From: Haloarchaeobius salinus
Lineage (GTDB): Archaea > Halobacteriota > Halobacteria > Halobacteriales > Natrialbaceae
Assembly: GCF_024464185.1 (NCBI RefSeq)
Contig: NZ_JANHAU010000004.1
Location: 110,958-174,957, forward strand
Direction: 5' to 3'
Length of the DNA: 64,000 nucleotides
The stretch's first letter is position 1. Each line of letters opens with the position of its first letter. Below are positions 51,532-59,180 of the stretch, in pieces. The notes under the pieces were generated by a model. It ran no database searches, was not told where the DNA came from, and saw only the letters and a list, made by a program, of their open reading frames with translations. The translations under genes were made by a program, and so were the position numbers.

Positions 51532-52191
51532 TCAGACCGCCCAGTCCTCCCGCGTGTACGCCATCTCCCAGAACGAGTGTTCGAGCCGGGCGCTCGTGAG
51601 GAACGCCTCGCGCATGGCGTCGTGCTCGCCGGGGTAGCGCTCGCCACAGCGGTCGACGAACTCGCGCAGCCAGCCGACGGCCTCCACGAACTCGTCGCTC
51701 GTGTACTTCTCGACGAACGGGGTGTACCGGTGCTCGTCGTCCATCCGGTCGGCCATGTGCCGGGCGACGTCGAGGTAGCCCTGCCCGCAGGGGTAGATGG
51801 CCGCGGCGATCTCGGCGACGGAGCCCTCGTGTGCCGTCCGGACGAGGTAGTTCGTGTACGCGACGCAGGTCGGGGTCTTCCGGACGGATTCGAGGTCCCC
51901 CGGCGTGAGGTCGTACTGGGCCGCGAACTCGCGGTGGAGGTCCATCTCGTAGTCGAGCACGGTGTGGGCGACGCCGAGGAGGTGGGCCATCGTCGCCTCG
52001 TCGCGTGTCTTCGTCCCCGCGATGGCGAACGTCCGCGCGTAGTCCAGCAGGTAGCGGTAGTCCTGCTCGACCCAGTGCCGGAACGCGGCCTCGTCGAGCG
52101 TGCCGTCCGCGAGTTCGGTCACGAACGGGTGCTCGTACTGTGCCTTCCAGATGTGATCGCCCGCCGCGAGGAGTTCGTCGCTGAAGGCCAT
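51532..52191 (-). CDS. tenA: TenA-family thiaminase II
   Basis: A 219-residue helical protein. It contains YEHPFVTELADGTLDEAAFRHWVEQDYRYLLDYAR, the Asp of the active site in that segment, AIYPCGQGYLDV with the catalytic Cys and FWEMAYTREDW with the Glu near the end. TenA hydrolyses thiamine breakdown products for salvage. No THI-box riboswitch could be recognised upstream. Placement within the island may be accidental. Confidence 0.82.
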   Translation of the reverse strand: MAFSDELLAAGDHIWKAQYEHPFVTELADGTLDEAAFRHWVEQDYRYLLDYARTFAIAGTKTRDEATMAHLLGVAHTVLDYEMDLHREFAAQYDLTPGDLESVRKTPTCVAYTNYLVRTAHEGSVAEIAAAIYPCGQGYLDVARHMADRMDDEHRYTPFVEKYTSDEFVEAVGWLREFVDRCGERYPGEHDAMREAFLTSARLEHSFWEMAYTREDWAV

Positions 52192-52308
52192 GCGTCCGTC
52201 ATCGGCGCGGGGGCGTGTATAACTTACGAATACAACTAGATTGTACACGGTGCAACGGACGTTTGAGCTTGGACCGGGCTTTTGCGCTGGCGTCTCGAAC
52301 CTCCTGGC

Positions 52309-53625
52309 ATGCAGCGACGAGACGCCCTGAAGCTCCTCCCGACGGCCGCACTCGGCGGGCTCCTGGCCGGCTGTACCGACTCCCTCTCCGCAGAGGACCC
52401 GGCCGGAACCGATACCCCATCCACGGGCGACCCGACGACCACGAGGGCCACGACTGACGGCGGTGACGGCTCGCCGTCGGTCACCGACCTCGCCGTCGAG
52501 TCGACGAACCAGGGGCAGTACGTCCTCCGGTTGAACGACCTGGGGCGAGGCCCGGCGGCCGAACCCGCGGCGGTCTCCGAGCTCGACGACCCCGAGCGAA
52601 CCGTCGTCGAGGCGGCCCTCGACGGTGGGTACGAGACCGACGAGACGCCACTGTGGCTCCAGCGCCTCGTCGCCCGGACACGGCACGTGGTCGACGGCGA
52701 GCAGTACTACCGGCTCGAGCACACCCTCCCCGTCTCCGAGATCACCGGCGAGCGCGTCGACGAGAGCGAGGTCGACAGCGTCGCCTCGCAGGAGGCCTAC
52801 CGGGAGGCGGTGACACACGATGGGGTCGTCTTCTCCGGCCTCGTCCGCATCGCCCTCGAGGACGGCTTCAGGACGCCGTACGTCTGGCCGTCGCTCGACG
52901 AGTTCCTCACGGCGTACGACGCGGTGGAGTACCGCGGCGAGGGCGTCGTCCGCCTGACCCGGTCCACCGAGGACGCGGCACCACCCTTCACCGTCACCGC
53001 CACCGCGGTCGAACCGACCGACCTCGTCGAGGAGCCCGTCTGGGACGCCCGGGACGCCCCTGCCGACGTCCGTTCGACCCTCTCCGAGGCTGCGACGACC
53101 TCGGGGACGTTCGCCCTCGACGACCCGCCCGCGGGCCTGCTCGACGGGCTCGACGCCCACGACTACCTCTACCTCGACGGCCGGTTCTACACGACCTACG
53201 TGGAGAACCGGGAGCCGTTGCCGGTCTCGGTGTCGGCGACGGTCGTCACCGACCTGGACGTTCCGGCGTTCGAGCTCCGGCTGCGGAACGACGCCGACGG
53301 TACCGTCTCGGTGACGAGCGGCGCACCGGCTCCCTTCGGCGTCCTCTCCCTCCGTTCCGAGGACGACGAGTCGTTCCGCTCGCTCCTCTGGCGCGACGCC
53401 TACGAGGAGAGCAGCCACGTCCACACCGACGGGCGGACCGTGACCGCCGTCAACGACATCGGCGTCGGCACGGAGATCCCCGCTGGCGAGTCGATGGGTG
53501 CGACGTTCGAGCTCGCGCCCGACGTGCCGGCGGGGGAGTACGTCGTCGACGATGGCGTCGGCGTCAGGCTCCCCGACGGCGGTGGCGGGACCTTCAGCTA
53601 CCTCGTCCGCGTCACCGTCTCGTAG
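52309..53625 (+). CDS. Tat lipoprotein of unknown function
   Basis: A 438-residue exported protein. It has a Tat signal (QRRDALKLLPTAALGGL) and lipobox LAGC (Cys ~24), a Thr-rich linker, and then a long domain without known motif (residues 70-438). That part contains repeated His-free beta-rich segments and the end SYLVRVTVS. It has the look of a surface-exposed haloarchaeal-specific protein. The ATG at 52309 gives the clean signal; the longer frame to 52282 is not needed. Confidence 0.6.
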   Translation: MQRRDALKLLPTAALGGLLAGCTDSLSAEDPAGTDTPSTGDPTTTRATTDGGDGSPSVTDLAVESTNQGQYVLRLNDLGRGPAAEPAAVSELDDPERTVVEAALDGGYETDETPLWLQRLVARTRHVVDGEQYYRLEHTLPVSEITGERVDESEVDSVASQEAYREAVTHDGVVFSGLVRIALEDGFRTPYVWPSLDEFLTAYDAVEYRGEGVVRLTRSTEDAAPPFTVTATAVEPTDLVEEPVWDARDAPADVRSTLSEAATTSGTFALDDPPAGLLDGLDAHDYLYLDGRFYTTYVENREPLPVSVSATVVTDLDVPAFELRLRNDADGTVSVTSGAPAPFGVLSLRSEDDESFRSLLWRDAYEESSHVHTDGRTVTAVNDIGVGTEIPAGESMGATFELAPDVPAGEYVVDDGVGVRLPDGGGGTFSYLVRVTVS

Positions 53626-53630
53626 CCGGG

Positions 53631-53642
53631 CGAACGTGTTCG
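53631..53642. promoter_or_regulatory. Regulon palindrome, upstream of second DUF2249 gene
   Basis: CGAACGTGTTCG is perfect, 39 bases before the ATG at 53682. Confidence 0.7.
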
Positions 53643-53681
53643 GGCCAACGCCCACGCGTCAGCCCGCGCTACCCCCACCCG

Positions 53682-53915
53682 ATGTCCGAGAACCAGATCG
53701 ACGTCCGCGAACTGCCCCCACAGCAGCGCCACCCGACGATACACGATGCCTTCGACGAACTCGACGCCGGCGAGGCGCTGACCCTCGTCAACGACCACGA
53801 CCCGAAGCCGCTGTTCTACGAGTTCCAGGCCGAGGTCGACGACTTCGACGCCGACGGCTACACCGTCGACCGCGTCGCCGACGACGAGTTCGTCGCGACG
53901 TTGCCGAAGAAGTAG
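53682..53915 (+). CDS. DUF2249 domain protein (second)
   Basis: A 77-residue DUF2249 protein: IDVRELPPQQRHPTIHDAFDELDAGEALTLVNDHDPKPLFYEFQAEVDDFD. The HDPKPL motif and the LVNDHD turn are typical of the family; the His in the loop may bind a metal or haem, which is inference. It has its own palindrome promoter, with a stop 36 bases from the convergent third copy. Confidence 0.82.
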   Translation: MSENQIDVRELPPQQRHPTIHDAFDELDAGEALTLVNDHDPKPLFYEFQAEVDDFDADGYTVDRVADDEFVATLPKK

Positions 53916-53951
53916 CGTCGCTCCCCTGACCACTCGTCCACCGCCTGCTCG

Positions 53952-54209
53952 TTACTCCTTCCAGACTGCGGTGACGACACCGTCGTCCGTCTCCGCGGTA
54001 TCGTACTGGAATCCGCGGTCCGCCAACCGGGGGTAGAGGTGCTTCGGGGCGCGGTCGTTCACCTGTACGAGCACCGTACCGTTCGCATCGGCGGTCCACT
54101 CGAGGGTCCGCTGGAGCGGCTCCGGCGGTGGCAGTTCGCGCGCGTCGAGCAGTTCACACGGTCTGTCCGTCGGTGCAGCCGTCGCCTCGCGGAGTACCTC
54201 GGCGTCCAT
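53952..54209 (-). CDS. DUF2249 domain protein (third)
   Basis: An 85-residue DUF2249 protein: LLDARELPPPEPLQRTLEWTADANGTVLVQVNDRAPKHLYPRLADRGF, again the LVQVND turn and APKHLYP. It is the most diverged of the three. Its start at 54209 is 38 bases from the first palindrome of a divergent promoter pair. Confidence 0.8.
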   Translation of the reverse strand: MDAEVLREATAAPTDRPCELLDARELPPPEPLQRTLEWTADANGTVLVQVNDRAPKHLYPRLADRGFQYDTAETDDGVVTAVWKE

Positions 54210-54247
54210 ACCTGCCCCGAGGGCCGCCACTCACTGGGTGGTGTCCC

Positions 54248-54259
54248 CGAACACGTTCG
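54248..54259. promoter_or_regulatory. Regulon palindrome (divergent pair, left)
   Basis: CGAACACGTTCG is perfect, 38 bases before the DUF2249 start at 54209. Confidence 0.7.
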
Positions 54260-54272
54260 CTACCGAGCGTGA

Positions 54273-54284
54273 CGGACATGTTCG
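54273..54284. promoter_or_regulatory. Regulon palindrome (divergent pair, right; 1 mismatch)
   Basis: CGGACATGTTCG lies 38 bases before the ATG at 54323, the mirror image of the left site's spacing. Confidence 0.65.
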
Positions 54285-54322
54285 GCAGCCCTGTTTCGGT
54301 CGTTCCGTCCCGAGTGTCGGGT

Positions 54323-54655
54323 ATGACGAGCGTCTCGCACGACGACACGGAATCGGTCACCGCGGAACCACACGACGGCTCCTGGTCGGTGAACCTGGAG
54401 AAACCGGAGTACGCCGACAGCCCGGAGCTGGTCGTCGACGATGCACTGACGGCCATCTCCGAGACCCGGCCGGGGTTCCACGTGAACCTCGTCACCCACG
54501 GCGACTGCGGCCACCCGGAGGCGTACCTGTTCGACGCGCTCGTCGAGGCGGTGGGCGACGCCGCCCGCTGGGAGTACGTCGAGCAGTGCGGCTGCGGCGG
54601 CCACGTCACCCGGGTCCACCTCGAGGACGACTGGACGCTCCCCGACGACACCTGA
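54323..54655 (+). CDS. Small protein with CGCGGH motif, function unknown
   Basis: A 110-residue cytosolic protein. It has VVDDALTAISETRPGFHVNLVTHGDCGHPEAYLFDALVEAV and ends CGCGGHVTRVHL. Three Cys and three His in two clusters suggest metal binding. It is the first gene of a three-gene operon with the radical SAM protein, two bases apart, and is driven by a regulon palindrome. I do not recognise the family. Confidence 0.65.
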   Translation: MTSVSHDDTESVTAEPHDGSWSVNLEKPEYADSPELVVDDALTAISETRPGFHVNLVTHGDCGHPEAYLFDALVEAVGDAARWEYVEQCGCGGHVTRVHLEDDWTLPDDT

Positions 54656-54657
54656 CC

Positions 54658-55755
54658 ATGCAGGTGCACACGGAGGAACGCCCGTTCGTGCTGGTCTGGG
54701 AGCTGACCCAGGCCTGCGAGCTGGCCTGCGAGCACTGCCGCGCCGACGCACAGCCACGCCGGCACCCGGACGAGCTGACGACCGCCGAGGGAAAGCGCCT
54801 GCTCGACGAGGCCCGCGAGTTCGCCGAGGGACAGATCGTGGTGCTCTCCGGCGGCGACCCGCTCGCCCGCGACGACGCGGTCGAACTCGTCGACTACGGG
54901 ACGGAGCGGGGACTCCGGATGACGATGACCCCGAGCGGGACCAGTTCGCTCACCCGCGACCGGCTCGACGAGCTCGCCGACGCGGGCCTGCGCCGGCTCG
55001 CCCTGAGCATCGACGGCGGCTCGCCAGCACCCCACGACGCCTTCCGCGGCGAGTCCGGTAGCTTCGAGTCGACGGTCCGCGCGGCCCACCAGGCCCACGA
55101 GGCGGGGCTCCCGCTCCAGGTGAACACGACCGTCTGTGCCGACACCGTCGACGAACTCCCCGCCATCCGCGAGCTCGTCGCCGACCTCGGGGCCGTCCTC
55201 TGGTCGGTGTTCTTCCTCGTGCCGGTGGGTCGCGGCCGGCTCCTCGACCCGATGTCACCCGAACGGGCCGACCGCGTGATGGGCTGGCTCCACGACGTTC
55301 GCGAGACGTCCGACTTCGGCGTCAAGACGACCGAGGCCCCTCAGTACCGACGTGTCGGACTCCAGCGACGGCAGGGCGACGGGATCGACGATGGAACCAC
55401 GGCGCGCGGACCACCGGCCGGCATCGGTCGTCGGACCGGCATCACCGCCGGCGACGGGTTCGCGTTCGTCAGCCACGTCGGCGAGGTGTACCCCTCCGGG
55501 TTCCTGCCCGAGTCGGCGGGCGACGTCCGCGACGAGAGCCTGGTCGACATCTACCGGGACGCGCCGCTGTTCGGACGGCTCCGCGACGCCGACGCGCTCC
55601 GCGGGAAGTGCGGGGCGTGCGAGTTCCGGCACGTCTGCGGCGGCAGCCGCTCCCGGGCGTACGCCCACACGGGGGACCCGCTGGAGAGCGACCCGCTCTG
55701 CCCGTACGTGCCCGACGGGTACGACGGTCCGCTCCCCGAGCCGCGACGGGCATGA
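54658..55755 (+). CDS. Radical SAM/SPASM protein (TIGR04053-like)
   Basis: A 365-residue radical SAM protein: the 4Fe-4S motif is CELACEHC in WELTQACELACEHCRADA, followed by VVLSGGDPL (SAM-binding GGDP) and LSIDGG. The C-terminal SPASM domain ends with CGACEFRHVCGGSRSRAYA, which binds additional clusters. Related proteins include NirJ, AhbC/D and TIGR04053, involved in haem d1 or haem side-chain chemistry or peptide modification. NirK needs no haem d1, so here it may serve haem b or another redox partner. The gene is coupled to the small proteins on both sides. Confidence 0.82.
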   Translation: MQVHTEERPFVLVWELTQACELACEHCRADAQPRRHPDELTTAEGKRLLDEAREFAEGQIVVLSGGDPLARDDAVELVDYGTERGLRMTMTPSGTSSLTRDRLDELADAGLRRLALSIDGGSPAPHDAFRGESGSFESTVRAAHQAHEAGLPLQVNTTVCADTVDELPAIRELVADLGAVLWSVFFLVPVGRGRLLDPMSPERADRVMGWLHDVRETSDFGVKTTEAPQYRRVGLQRRQGDGIDDGTTARGPPAGIGRRTGITAGDGFAFVSHVGEVYPSGFLPESAGDVRDESLVDIYRDAPLFGRLRDADALRGKCGACEFRHVCGGSRSRAYAHTGDPLESDPLCPYVPDGYDGPLPEPRRA

Positions 55756-56027
55756 CTTCGACCCAGCCAACGATGGACGACGACCTCCCGACGAGCGCCG
55801 AACGACGCGCCAGACGCACACAGCGCGAGGCCGTCGAGCGTGCGTGCTCGCAGCTCGCCGCCAGCGGTGAGCTGACAGCGGAGCGTCAGCAGGCGGTGGC
55901 GACACTGGCCGCTCGGCTCCGACGGCGACTGGTCGACGACCCGCTCGCGGTCGCACGTGAGTCGGATGCTCACACGGACGCCGGGGAGATAGACCCGACG
56001 ACGGTCGTGGCACTGTTCTCCGAGTGA
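55752..56027 (+). CDS. Small basic helical protein downstream of radical SAM
   Basis: A 91-residue, mostly helical protein rich in Arg, Ala and Glu (AERRARRTQREAVERACSQLAA, LTAERQQAVATLAARLRRRLV). Its ATG overlaps the radical SAM stop by four bases, so it is translationally coupled. It lacks a leader and has one Cys. It resembles short partner proteins that haloarchaeal operons carry beside radical SAM enzymes, but no recognised family applies. Confidence 0.6.
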   Translation: MTSTQPTMDDDLPTSAERRARRTQREAVERACSQLAASGELTAERQQAVATLAARLRRRLVDDPLAVARESDAHTDAGEIDPTTVVALFSE

Positions 56028-56329
56028 GTCCGAGCGTCGCAGGGGGAGTCGCTCGAAGAACCGACAGACTGCGAGCTCGGGCTCCATCAGGGAGTTCGAT
56101 GGCCGTCCCGTGGGTTCCAGCGGCTGCGGAACGCGGACGAACACGTCCGGAGACAGTTCGGCTGGTCGGTCGTCCGACGTTCCCCTCTGAGGCGAACAGG
56201 CACCACTCCCTCCGCCGACGGCGACGTGGCGCGCACCCGCTGCCCGCCGTCGGGTCCCTCTCAGGTCACGCCGGTGCTGGTCCCGGCATCGTACAAGAAC
56301 CGTGGGACAGCCGTCAGCGACGGTCGCGG
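56028..56329. other. Gene-free stretch with a diverged regulon palindrome
   Basis: I find no credible gene in these 302 bases. A regulon-type palindrome with one mismatch at 56138-56149 has no gene at the usual distance, so a gene may have been lost here. Confidence 0.5.
56138..56149. promoter_or_regulatory. Regulon palindrome (1 mismatch) without an adjacent gene
   Basis: CGAACACGTCCG differs from the consensus in one arm base. No start codon of a believable gene lies 35-70 bases away on either side. Confidence 0.45.
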
Positions 56330-56617
56330 TCAGACGAACGTGACGAGGACCGTGCTCTCCTCGCGTGCGTGCGGGGCGATGTCCACGTCACCGTCGAACC
56401 GGGCGAGGTCGCCGGGGTCGAGTTCGAGCACGCCGTCGCCGAGGGTCAGGTTGACCCGGCCGTCGAGGACGTGGAACAGCACGGTCTCGCCGGGATGCCG
56501 GTGGGCGGGGAGTCGCTGGTCGGCGTCGAGTGCGAGCCGGACGACTCTGGGGTCGGACTCGAAGACGGTCGCGTGCGGTGCGTCGGTCAGGTCGGGGACG
56601 GAGACGACGTCGGGCAT
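56330..56617 (-). CDS. Cupin-domain protein
   Basis: A 95-residue single cupin: RLPAHRHPGETVLFHVLDGRVNL holds the first metal-binding motif (His, His, Glu), and DLARFDGDVDIAPHARE the second (ending in His). All likely metal ligands are present. Such small cupins act as dioxygenases, isomerases or sensors. Upstream at 40 bases lies a regulon palindrome with one mismatch, so it is likely part of the island's response. Confidence 0.78.
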   Translation of the reverse strand: MPDVVSVPDLTDAPHATVFESDPRVVRLALDADQRLPAHRHPGETVLFHVLDGRVNLTLGDGVLELDPGDLARFDGDVDIAPHAREESTVLVTFV

Positions 56618-56657
56618 GTGTGTCTGTGTACTCGCCCCGACCCAATCCCGGTTCAGC

Positions 56658-56669
56658 CGAACATCTTCG
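56658..56669. promoter_or_regulatory. Regulon palindrome (1 mismatch), upstream of cupin
   Basis: CGAACATCTTCG lies 40 bases before the cupin start on the minus strand. Confidence 0.6.
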
Positions 56670-56675
56670 CCCACG

Positions 56676-58010
56676 TCACTCCCCGGGCGTCGCGTCGAAC
56701 AGGGTGGTGACGACGCCGTCGCCGTGGACGCGGACGACCTGCAGCAGGTTCACGCTGAACAGCAGCACACCGACCAGGAACAGGCCTGCTCCCACGAGTG
56801 CGAGCGAACCGGGCAGCACCGGCGTGTCGGCCGCCACGAGACAGCCGGCCCCGACGACGGTCGCGACGAGGTCGGCCGTCGCGACCCGACCGTCGTACAG
56901 GTCGTCGATCATCGGCACCGGCTCGTAGCCCAGCCGGTCCGCGTAGCGGTGGACCCAGACGACGAAGGGGACGATGTGGTACAGCGTCCCGAGCACGACG
57001 AACCCGACGACGAACAGCGAGAGGGACTCGAAGCCCGCCCCGAAACGGGCGTCGAACGCGAGCGGGTCCCGGAGCCAGGTCGGGGTCGTCGCAGCGGCCC
57101 AGCCGACCATCCCGACGGCGGCGACGCCGTACCGGGTGAGCATCGGCGTGCGCGGGACGCGGGCGGCCCGGAGTCGGCGTACGAGGACGACCCCGACGGC
57201 GGCGACGCTGACGACGACGAGCAGGCCGCCGATGCGGGCGAGCGAGGTGTCGGCGACGAGTCGGCCGCTCGCGAGCGCGAGCACGCCGAACGGGAACGCC
57301 ACCGTCTCGAATCCGACGAGTGCTCCGTCGAACCCGTCGAGGTCCGTCTGGGTGAACATCGTCGCGAGCTGGTAGAGCGCACCGAACACCGTCGTGAGCA
57401 CCGCTCCGAAGACGGCGAGGGTCGCGTGGGCCGCGACGACCTGGGTCCGAGGGACCGTCCCGACGCCGAGCAGCGCCCGGGTGAAATCGAGCGCGAGCAC
57501 GAGCCCGAGGATGGTGACGAGCACGAAGAAGCCGAGCGCGAGCAGGAAGTGGCGCTCGGTCACGTCGAGCGGGCGCGCCGCGAGGAGCGTCCGGCCGACG
57601 TTGTACGCGAGCGTCCAGAAGCCGAGCGCGAGCACCGCGCCCGTGACCGGGAGGACCGCGAGCCGGCCGGTGAGCATCGCGACGACCAGCCCGGCGACGC
57701 CGAGGGCGAGCAGCCAGAGCTGGGCCGCGGCGAGGCGTCGGGAGTGCAGGCCGACGCCCGACCAGACCGGCACGAACTGGGTCATCGCGCCGGCGATAGT
57801 GACGCAGACCCAGCCGACGAGCAGCAGGTGGACGTGGCCGAGCGAGGCGAGGCCGGGAGCGACATCGGCGACCCCGGCCGCGTCGACTGCGATGGCGACC
57901 CGGAGCACCGCCGCGGCGACGAGGAAGCCGAACCCGACGACGAAATGTCGGAGCGGTACCGCCATCGGTGGCTGGCTGTCCGTGTCGATGTCGCCCGGAA
58001 TCGCGCTCAT
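56676..58010 (-). CDS. 12-TM haem-copper oxidase/NnrS-like membrane protein
   Basis: A 444-residue protein with about 12 TM helices. Conserved-looking His residues occur in membrane segments: GHVHLLLVGWV near the start, AAHATLAVFGA in the middle and LYHIVPFVVWVHRY near the end. This pattern resembles the catalytic subunit of haem-copper oxidases or the NO-related NnrS family, but the His pair of a CuB site is not complete by eye. Its perfect palindrome at 58049 gives it the same promoter architecture as the other genes here. With norB dead, it is a natural candidate for NO handling (inference). Confidence 0.65.
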   Translation of the reverse strand: MSAIPGDIDTDSQPPMAVPLRHFVVGFGFLVAAAVLRVAIAVDAAGVADVAPGLASLGHVHLLLVGWVCVTIAGAMTQFVPVWSGVGLHSRRLAAAQLWLLALGVAGLVVAMLTGRLAVLPVTGAVLALGFWTLAYNVGRTLLAARPLDVTERHFLLALGFFVLVTILGLVLALDFTRALLGVGTVPRTQVVAAHATLAVFGAVLTTVFGALYQLATMFTQTDLDGFDGALVGFETVAFPFGVLALASGRLVADTSLARIGGLLVVVSVAAVGVVLVRRLRAARVPRTPMLTRYGVAAVGMVGWAAATTPTWLRDPLAFDARFGAGFESLSLFVVGFVVLGTLYHIVPFVVWVHRYADRLGYEPVPMIDDLYDGRVATADLVATVVGAGCLVAADTPVLPGSLALVGAGLFLVGVLLFSVNLLQVVRVHGDGVVTTLFDATPGE

Positions 58011-58048
58011 GCCTCGGTGTTGGTCCTGCCCGGCCGAGGGGGATTCCC

Positions 58049-58060
58049 CGAACGTGTTCG
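58049..58060. promoter_or_regulatory. Regulon palindrome, upstream of the 12-TM protein
   Basis: CGAACGTGTTCG is perfect, 38 bases before the ATG at 58010 on the minus strand. Confidence 0.7.
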
Positions 58061-58159
58061 GTCAGTGTTTGGTGGGGGGAGAAGGGGGGTCGAGCCAGGG
58101 TGGCTCACCCATGGCATGGGCAGTTCGGAGATGGGACCGAAGGGTCCAGTGTCCTTTCC

Positions 58160-58171
58160 CGAACCCGTTCG
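58160..58171. promoter_or_regulatory. Regulon palindrome between Trm56 and 12-TM genes
   Basis: CGAACCCGTTCG is perfect but lies 149 bases upstream of 58010 and 20 bases past the Trm56 stop. It may be a distal site or a remnant. Confidence 0.6.
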
Positions 58172-58190
58172 GGCACCGAACCGTGTGTCG

Positions 58191-58763
58191 TCACTCCGAC
58201 TGGTCGTCGGTCGGCTGCCCGTCGCCCTCGCCCGCGGGGACGACGCGTTTACCCGTCTCCATCGGGACGACACGGCGGCTGGCGTCGGTCCACTCGCGGT
58301 CGAGCTCCCGGCCCTCGAACAGCCGGTCGAGGAAGACCGCGAGGCCGGCGACCTCCGAGTGCGGCTGGTTCGTCACGGCGACGTTGTAGTCGGCGTGTTC
58401 GTACACGTCGAACGGTACCTTCTCGGAGCCGACGACGACCAGCAGCGGGGCGTCCGCACGGGCCTCGCGGATCTCGCCCTCGACGTCCTGGACGCGCTCG
58501 CCGTACATCGTGAGGTGGACGACGACGCCGTCCCAGTGCCGGACGACCGCGGCGGGCGAGTCGGTGAGCTCGACCTCGAACGGCCCGCCGAACCGCCCGG
58601 TGATGTCCGCGACGGTCTGGCGGGACTGGTCGGCGTTGGCGGGGTAGACGACGCGGTCCGCGCCGAGCGCGCGGGCGGTGAGGCCGACGTGGGTCGTCAT
58701 CCGGTCGTCCCGGCCCGGCCGGTGGGCCAGGCGGAGGACGGCCACTTCGGGTTCTCCCTGCAT
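58191..58763 (-). CDS. tRNA (cytidine(56)-2'-O)-methyltransferase Trm56
   Basis: A 190-residue SPOUT-class methyltransferase. The sequence VAVLRLAHRPGRDDRMTTHVGLTARALGA is the hallmark start of archaeal Trm56. LLVVVGSEKVPFDVYEHADYNVAVTNQPHSEVAGLAVFLDRL is the SAM-binding knot. It 2'-O-methylates C56 in the T-loop of archaeal tRNAs. The ATG at 58763 gives the usual length. It has no palindrome at the standard position. Confidence 0.9.
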   Translation of the reverse strand: MQGEPEVAVLRLAHRPGRDDRMTTHVGLTARALGADRVVYPANADQSRQTVADITGRFGGPFEVELTDSPAAVVRHWDGVVVHLTMYGERVQDVEGEIREARADAPLLVVVGSEKVPFDVYEHADYNVAVTNQPHSEVAGLAVFLDRLFEGRELDREWTDASRRVVPMETGKRVVPAGEGDGQPTDDQSE

Positions 58764-58895
58764 ACCACCGGCTACGCCGGTCACTCGTTAGGGGGTTTCG
58801 CTTTCGACGGTACGACCGGGTTACCAGGGGCCGGGACGACCGGGCGGGGATAACCCGTCTGTAACAACGAAGCCGCCCGGCGTAGGTCGACCGCC

Positions 58896-59108
58896 ATGAC
58901 AGCAGTCAAGATCATCAAAGTGCTCGGCACCTCGACGGAGTCCTGGGAGGACGCGGCGCACGAGGCGGTCGCACAGGCAAGCGAGACCATCGAGGAGATC
59001 AACGGCGTCGAGGTGGAGGGGTGGACTGCCAACGTCGAAGATGGCAGTATCGTCGAGTACAAGACGACCGTCGAGGTCGCGTTCCCGGTGAAGCACGACG
59101 AGCTCTGA
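58896..59108 (+). CDS. Dodecin (flavin-storage protein)
   Basis: A 70-residue dodecin: VKIIKVLGTSTESWEDAAHEAVAQASETIEEINGVEVEGWTANV, with the Trp (SWEDA) that stacks against flavin and the second Trp in VEGWTANVEDG. Haloarchaeal dodecins bind riboflavin and lumichrome as dodecamers. Length and motifs are complete. Confidence 0.92.
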   Translation: MTAVKIIKVLGTSTESWEDAAHEAVAQASETIEEINGVEVEGWTANVEDGSIVEYKTTVEVAFPVKHDEL

Positions 59109-59180
59109 CCGTCACGCCGGCACTCGCCCGACGGTCGCCGCCACGGCCACGCTTTTCTCGCCACCGACCCTACGGCCGGC

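Noticed and set aside
51532..52260. Thiamine riboswitch before tenA
   Set aside because: No TPP aptamer signature could be recognised in the upstream sequence.
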